A stretch of DNA of 16,841 bases from an uncultured Bacilli bacterium (GTDB lineage: Bacteria > Bacillota_I > Bacilli_A > RF39 > UBA660). The position numbers and the translations under genes are program-made. Positions 12,960 through 16,841 of the stretch are shown piece by piece (within the stretch, counting starts at the first letter, position 1; every line of letters begins with the position of its first letter). Where the stretch lies: the NCBI GenBank assembly GCA_947589375.1, contig CANQAO010000007.1, forward strand, positions 1 through 16,841. Reading direction: 5' to 3'. A model generated the notes under the pieces. It made no database searches, had not been told where the DNA came from, and saw nothing but the letters and a program-made list of their open reading frames with translations.

Positions 12960-13964
12960 TTACATATGATAATTGGTATCGTGATAGAAATCTTCAAAAT
13001 CAAAATCAATGCTAGGGATATGATGACTATCAACATGATTAGTAAGCGCATAGCCAGCTACAGCTAAAATAATTACGAAAATTACAAACAAGATGACAAA
13101 AGCTAAATAACCACCAACTGTAATTCCAATTACGGCACCATCAGATAAACCAGTTTCTGAAGCTTCAAAAGTTTTTTCGCCAGTCCATTCTAAATACATG
13201 TTGGCTACCGCTAAACGAATATAAGGCATTAACCAAATATATAAAATATTCAAAGTAAATACACTTAAGATAAGCCAGCCAATAAAGCTGCATAACATTC
13301 CATAATACTGAATACGTTTACCTTTGACTAAATTATAAGCCTTTTTTAAATTTTGGATAAATGATTGTTCAGGATTATTATCATCCATAATTAAATACGT
13401 AAGCATATCCAAAACTGGATAAAAATAAATAAACAAAATTGGAATTGCAAACCATGAACATAAAATCACGATGATATTAATAATTGGAAAAACAAATAAA
13501 ATTACGAAAGCAATAAAAATTAAAAAGATAAATAGAAAATATAATAAAATATTTTTAATCTTATAAAATGGTTTTACGATAACATCACTAATCGTAATAT
13601 TTTTTTCTCTAGCAATATCTAAAGAACCACCAATGATTCCAAAATTCAAAATAATTGAGCAAACTAAGGCCACTAAAGCCCCTAGAAAAATCATCACCGC
13701 TATAGAAGCATTTCCCGCTTGCAGATAGTTATTAGCTGATAAACTGCCATTTAACAAAGCTGCGAAAAACGAAATCGCAATTAAAATTATCATCGTTAAA
13801 ATAAGCGGGGTTTTATCAAAACCTTTAGCTTTGGCTTTTAAAGCTTTTCTTAAAATTCCTCCTTTACTAGTTTCATGTTTTGTGTCTGATGTAGTTGGTT
13901 TACCACATTTCGGACAAAACTTAGCATTTTTGGCGATTTTCGCGCCACAATAACTACAATACAT
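12960..13964 (-). CDS. zinc-ribbon multi-pass membrane protein
   Basis: 334 residues from the ATG at 13964. This start is chosen over 14060 because GGAAGG lies just before it and the protein then begins with a conserved zinc ribbon. Residues 3-20 form the ribbon CSYCGAKIAKNAKFCPKCG (two CxxC knuckles, C3/C6 and C17/C20). A basic linker follows, then about five or six membrane helices. The middle resembles DUF975-like integral membrane proteins ('GSLDIAREKNITISDVI', and 'NLVKGKRIQYYGMLCSFIGWLIL', followed by 'YLEWTGEKTF'). The C-terminus is rich in His, Asp and Phe. Such ribbon-plus-membrane proteins are common in Firmicutes without known function. It lies downstream of, and separated by a terminator from, the HerA-like gene, and converges on yigZ. 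Confidence 0.82.
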   Translation of the reverse strand: MYCSYCGAKIAKNAKFCPKCGKPTTSDTKHETSKGGILRKALKAKAKGFDKTPLILTMIILIAISFFAALLNGSLSANNYLQAGNASIAVMIFLGALVALVCSIILNFGIIGGSLDIAREKNITISDVIVKPFYKIKNILLYFLFIFLIFIAFVILFVFPIINIIVILCSWFAIPILFIYFYPVLDMLTYLIMDDNNPEQSFIQNLKKAYNLVKGKRIQYYGMLCSFIGWLILSVFTLNILYIWLMPYIRLAVANMYLEWTGEKTFEASETGLSDGAVIGITVGGYLAFVILFVIFVIILAVAGYALTNHVDSHHIPSIDFDFEDFYHDTNYHM

Positions 13965-14025
13965 CTTTTCACCTTCCTTACTATAATAATACCACAATCT
14001 CGCATAAAATACTACAAATTTATCG

Positions 14026-14050
14026 AAAAAAAAGACCTTTATCGGTCTTA
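14026..14050 (-). terminator. terminator of the ftsY-ylxM-herA-like operon
   Basis: A 6-bp stem AAGACC/GGTCTT (14032-14037, 14044-14049) overlaps the stop codon and is followed by T8 on the minus strand. Confidence 0.85.
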
Positions 14051-15799
14051 TACTTTCCAAGTTTCGATAACATTACAGCTACTACTTGATGGTTCAGGAT
14101 CAGGCATCTGCATTTTTACCAGCATTGGTACTTTAAATGCTTTACCAAAAGCCATACAAGTTCCTGGTTGTAATGATTTTTGTTTCTCCACGATTTCGGC
14201 ACTGATATTAGGTAGCATCTGTTTAATATATTCTACATCCCTTGGGTGGTTTAATTTAAAGATTAAGAAACTTGAACACTGCGAAATAACGGTTTCGGAA
14301 ATTTCAACTGGTCTTTGGGAAATCAAATTTAAAATGATACCATATTTTCTTCCCTCTTTCGCAATACGTTCAAAGATATTATAACCGATAAGTTCCACGT
14401 CAGTATCGTTTTGAACATATCTATGCGCTTCTTCGACAAAAATATGGAAAGGAATAGATGCTCTTTGTTTTAAACGTTTCGCAAAATCAAACAGCATTTT
14501 CGAATATAGTTTAACAACTACTTTCGCAAACCAGTCATCAACGTCTTCTAAGTTAAAATTGACAATCTGCGCTTTTTTACCATTTAAAGATACTAATGAA
14601 GCAATATAATTTTCCATGGTAATAAATTCAGGATATCTTAAATATCTAGAATTTTCAGAAATCGTAATCGCATGAAGACGAACTTTCAAAGTAATGGCAT
14701 CGCTATAAGTTTCCTCATTATGTAAAAGGCCTTCACTAATTAAAGTAAACTCTAAAGCTTTTTCTAAATCTTCAAGCGTATAGTATTTAATTTCTGTTGG
14801 TTCGTATTTATCTAATGATTCATCGATAAAAGAAGTTACATACTCTGTCATTAAAATGCTTTCTGGAAAATTACCTTGCGTATCAATCGTAAATAATTCT
14901 CTAAATTTACGGGTATAGCCAATACCTTGAACAGGAGCTTCCATATTAAATTCATTAGTTGAACAAGTAGCTAAAATGGCAAAAACGTCATTTCGTTTAC
15001 TACTAGCCGTTTGATTAGTGTATAAAATGCTCATAATTGCTTTGGCAATCAAATGGTTTTTATATCGATTAGAAATATCATCATCAGTCGCAAAAATAGT
15101 GACTAATTTAAGCATTCTTTCAATAATCGTAATTTGTGAATGCGAATCACATCTTAAAAGTAAGGCCATGTCATCGATATCTAAAAGCCAAAGTGGAATA
15201 TTAACAATTTGACCATCCGTTTGCGTCACATTGGTCGTATAAAACTTAAAGTTTAAATTGGGATTAATTTGATTAACCGTTTGCAGCGCATTATGATATT
15301 CGCCGTAGGCATCAAAAATAAAGAAATTAGACTTATATGGTAATAGTTTTTCATTACGAAAGACATTTTGTAAAATTCTGGCCACTCCGCATGATTTACC
15401 TGAACCACTATTACCAAAGATGGCCATATGGCTACTAAATAAATCATTAATATCCACTCTAATTGGGTAATCATCATAAAGTGGGCTGACACCTAAAGTA
15501 AGTGAATCGGCATTATCCTCACCTACTAGTAAACCAACCTCTTCACGAGTAATTAAACGAAGCGTGGAATTAAAAGTCGGCTTTCTAATAACACCACCGA
15601 CAAAATGATTGCCGACTACTTCACCTAAAAATCTAATTTTGATAATATCACTACCAATATCTTCAACCTCACCGATAATTTTTTTCTTTTCATCTTCAAA
15701 AATAACATGCATGTTCATAATATTGGTTGAAAGTGACCCGTCACTAGGCACGGCGACATGGGCCTCAGTATCACTAATATAAACTATCTTTCCAAACAT
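14048..15799 (-). CDS. HerA-like hexameric ATPase (DUF87)
   Basis: A 583-residue FtsK/HerA-superfamily ATPase. An N-terminal HAS-barrel-like part (1-75) precedes the motor domain. Walker A is GNSGSGKS (129-136). 'FIFDAYGEYHN' follows at about 160. Walker B is FHIFVEEAHRYV (451-462, with E456/E457). Likely arginine fingers lie at R478/R484 (FERIAKEGRKYG), and sensor ISQRPVEIS at 493-501. Archaeal HerA works with the NurA nuclease in DNA end resection; bacterial members are also found in defence systems with SIR2 or other nucleases. No nuclease or effector gene accompanies it here. It is the last gene of the ftsY operon, 12 bases after ylxM, with GGAGG before the ATG, which suggests a housekeeping DNA or membrane motor rather than defence. 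Confidence 0.9.
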   Translation of the reverse strand: MFGKIVYISDTEAHVAVPSDGSLSTNIMNMHVIFEDEKKKIIGEVEDIGSDIIKIRFLGEVVGNHFVGGVIRKPTFNSTLRLITREEVGLLVGEDNADSLTLGVSPLYDDYPIRVDINDLFSSHMAIFGNSGSGKSCGVARILQNVFRNEKLLPYKSNFFIFDAYGEYHNALQTVNQINPNLNFKFYTTNVTQTDGQIVNIPLWLLDIDDMALLLRCDSHSQITIIERMLKLVTIFATDDDISNRYKNHLIAKAIMSILYTNQTASSKRNDVFAILATCSTNEFNMEAPVQGIGYTRKFRELFTIDTQGNFPESILMTEYVTSFIDESLDKYEPTEIKYYTLEDLEKALEFTLISEGLLHNEETYSDAITLKVRLHAITISENSRYLRYPEFITMENYIASLVSLNGKKAQIVNFNLEDVDDWFAKVVVKLYSKMLFDFAKRLKQRASIPFHIFVEEAHRYVQNDTDVELIGYNIFERIAKEGRKYGIILNLISQRPVEISETVISQCSSFLIFKLNHPRDVEYIKQMLPNISAEIVEKQKSLQPGTCMAFGKAFKVPMLVKMQMPDPEPSSSSCNVIETWKV

Positions 15800-15811
15800 T
15801 TTAATTCCTCC

Positions 15812-16102
15812 CTATATTAATTCTTTTATTTTATTTTGAATTTCTACATCTAATGGTTTAATTAATTCTTTAATTTTTTGACTATTTTTTAAAAGGGCGA
15901 GCTTGGCTTCATAAAACTCTAGTTTGCTTTCGGCTTCTTTTAATTGTTTGTGAATCGCACTTCGACTTACCTGATAATTCTCACTCATCTCGGCTAAAGA
16001 TAAATTATTAAAATAATAATCTTGAAAATAAGTCTGCTGCTTTTCCGTTAAAAGCGTACCATAATAATCGTATAAATTAATTAACTGTATATGATTATCC
16101 AC
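15812..16102 (-). CDS. ylxM: YlxM-family helix-turn-helix protein
   Basis: 96 residues, close to the usual length of the YlxM/UPF0122 family. YlxM is a small sigma-4-like HTH protein associated with the signal recognition particle pathway and normally encoded beside ftsY and ffh. Features seen: the N-terminal 'LTEKQQTYFQDYYFNNLSLAEMS' helices, then the HTH (ENYQVSRSAIHKQLKEAESKL, about 41-61), and a helical tail. It overlaps the preceding small membrane gene by 8 bases. ffh is absent downstream; a HerA-like ATPase gene takes that place. Confidence 0.93.
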   Translation of the reverse strand: MDNHIQLINLYDYYGTLLTEKQQTYFQDYYFNNLSLAEMSENYQVSRSAIHKQLKEAESKLEFYEAKLALLKNSQKIKELIKPLDVEIQNKIKELI

Positions 16103-16346
16103 TTATAAATCCCCATATTACGCCCATAAAGACAATTATGCCAAAAGCAATATAAATAGCGGTCATCGCTTTACGCTTATAAATACGATAATTATTATAT
16201 CCCATGACAATTAAAGCGGCCCCAGCTAAAATTTCCGCCACTGGCAGTAAAAATTTAAAAAATAGTGATAACAATAAAACAATAACTAAAATTAAGACTA
16301 AGATTAATTGTACCATTAATCCTTTATCGAGATTCATCTTTTTCAT
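16095..16346 (-). CDS. small three-helix membrane protein in the ftsY operon
   Basis: 83 residues, almost entirely hydrophobic: helices at about 10-31, 34-50 and 60-81, with a basic loop (NNYRIYKRK) between the second and third. I recognise no named family. Its ATG overlaps the ftsY stop by 4 bases (ATGA), and its end overlaps ylxM by 8 bases, so it is translationally coupled on both sides. This suggests, but does not prove, a link to membrane targeting or insertion. Confidence 0.8.
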   Translation of the reverse strand: MKKMNLDKGLMVQLILVLILVIVLLLSLFFKFLLPVAEILAGAALIVMGYNNYRIYKRKAMTAIYIAFGIIVFMGVIWGFISG

Positions 16347-16650
16347 TCTTCATCCATTCCTTTAAATAATCCATAAATATATTTTTCAATATCAAATACT
16401 CTTAAATCTTCTTTGCGTTCCCCTAAACCGACAAACTTAACGGGAATGCCGGTACTATCTTTAATCGCTAAGACGATGCCTCCTTTAGCTGTACCATCAA
16501 GTTTGGTTAACACGATTCCCGTAATATCGGTAATTTCTTTAAAACTTTTTGCTTGACTAATGCCATTTTGTCCAGTCGTGGCATCAATCACTAATAAAGT
16601 TTCATGCGGCGCATTTGGGATTAATTTACCTAATACTTTAAATAGAAATT
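16343..16650 (-). CDS. ftsY: SRP receptor GTPase FtsY, C-terminal fragment only
   Basis: FtsY is the membrane-bound GTPase that receives ribosome-SRP complexes. What remains encodes the end of the NG domain: KVLGKLIPNAPHETLLVIDA, then TTGQNG, ITGIVLTKLDGTAKGG (the G4 TKLD motif) and VKFVGLGERKEDLRVFD, and a normal C-terminus. The fragment reads clearly from about 16640 down to 16343. Upstream, where DTAGR and the P-loop should lie, the frame gives unrelated hydrophobic residues and hits a stop at 16709-16711. About two thirds of the gene is missing. As ftsY is essential in most bacteria, either a complete copy exists elsewhere or the junction near 16640 is an assembly join. The 3' end is the head of an operon with the small membrane gene, ylxM and the HerA-like gene. 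Confidence 0.92.
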
Positions 16651-16841
16651 TTGGTATTAATAAAATATATGATATAACAAGTATTAAAGATCTTACTAAA
16701 ACAACGATTTATTATATAGGTAAAGAAGATGAATTAACTTATTATGTTCCTGTTACTAAAATCGATAATAATGCTAATAATAAAATAAAAATTATTATTG
16801 ATGAACTAAAAAGTAGTCCTACTTATGAAACTAATTTAATG
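16641..16841 (+). CDS. GerMN-like domain fragment running off the right edge
   Basis: An open plus-strand frame begins abruptly where ftsY similarity ends and continues to the window edge without a convincing start. It encodes KTTIYYIGKEDELTYYVPVT, then KIDNNANNKIKIIIDELKSS and PTYETNLM. The pattern 'YY-PVTK ... IIDEL-S-P' resembles the start of GerMN (sporulation and germination) domains, which occur in exported proteins of Firmicutes. The frame stays open back to 16557, but that part overlies ftsY on the other strand. Its true 5' end is therefore not in this window. The domain call is by eye and moderate. Confidence 0.5.

Noticed and set aside
15253..15492. 79-codon minus-strand frame
   Set aside because: It lies out of frame inside the HerA-like gene, over its Walker A region, and shows no coding features of its own.
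14048..15799. HerA-based antiphage defence system
   Set aside because: No SIR2, NurA, DUF4297 or other effector is adjacent, and the gene is embedded in the ftsY-ylxM operon.

Overview
The window is low-GC DNA with Bacilli-type gene content: strong AGGAGG-type ribosome binding sites, sigma-A promoters, rho-independent terminators, and UGA used as a stop. FtsW/RodA, UvrC, YigZ, YgjV, DUF3048/YerB, YlxM and FtsY homologues together with a YjcZ-type tiny membrane protein point to an uncultured gut-type Firmicute (Bacilli, RF39/Erysipelotrichia-like). That placement is inference from content, not from a marker phylogeny. Almost every gene lies on the minus strand.

Accessory part, about 1-5470. 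Reading in the minus direction there is a lone ftsW/rodA gene, a frameshifted phosphoribosyltransferase, a VbhA-like antitoxin with a Fic AMP-transferase toxin, and a zincin-like HExxH protein. Two near-identical direct repeats of about 165 bp (1136-1301 and 2255-2416) bracket the Fic module. Each carries a ribosome binding site, a 21-codon ORF and a terminator. Each can also form two interleaved stems, one hiding the ribosome binding site and start codon and one showing compensatory changes between the copies. This is the best candidate here for an undescribed structured RNA or mini-gene. Beyond ftsW lie a plus-strand YjcZ-like gene and a decayed dinD gene that still has a recognisable LexA (SOS) box upstream.

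Core part, about 5500-16350. On the minus strand are an HD phosphohydrolase, a DUF3048 protein, a two-gene unit (an unknown anchored protein overlapping a phosphodiester-glycosidase-family protein), a metallophosphoesterase, uvrC, a YgjV-like membrane protein, a zinc-ribbon membrane protein, and an operon ftsY - small membrane protein - ylxM - HerA-like ATPase. yigZ is the only plus-strand gene in this part. These genes look intact.

Right edge, about 16350-16841. Only the last ~100 codons of ftsY are present. Upstream of about 16640 the FtsY homology stops abruptly and a GerMN-like coding frame runs on the opposite strand off the window. This is a real rearrangement or an assembly chimera. 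The genes do not form one pathway: the left is an accessory island with decay, the right is housekeeping (division or envelope, DNA repair, protein targeting).
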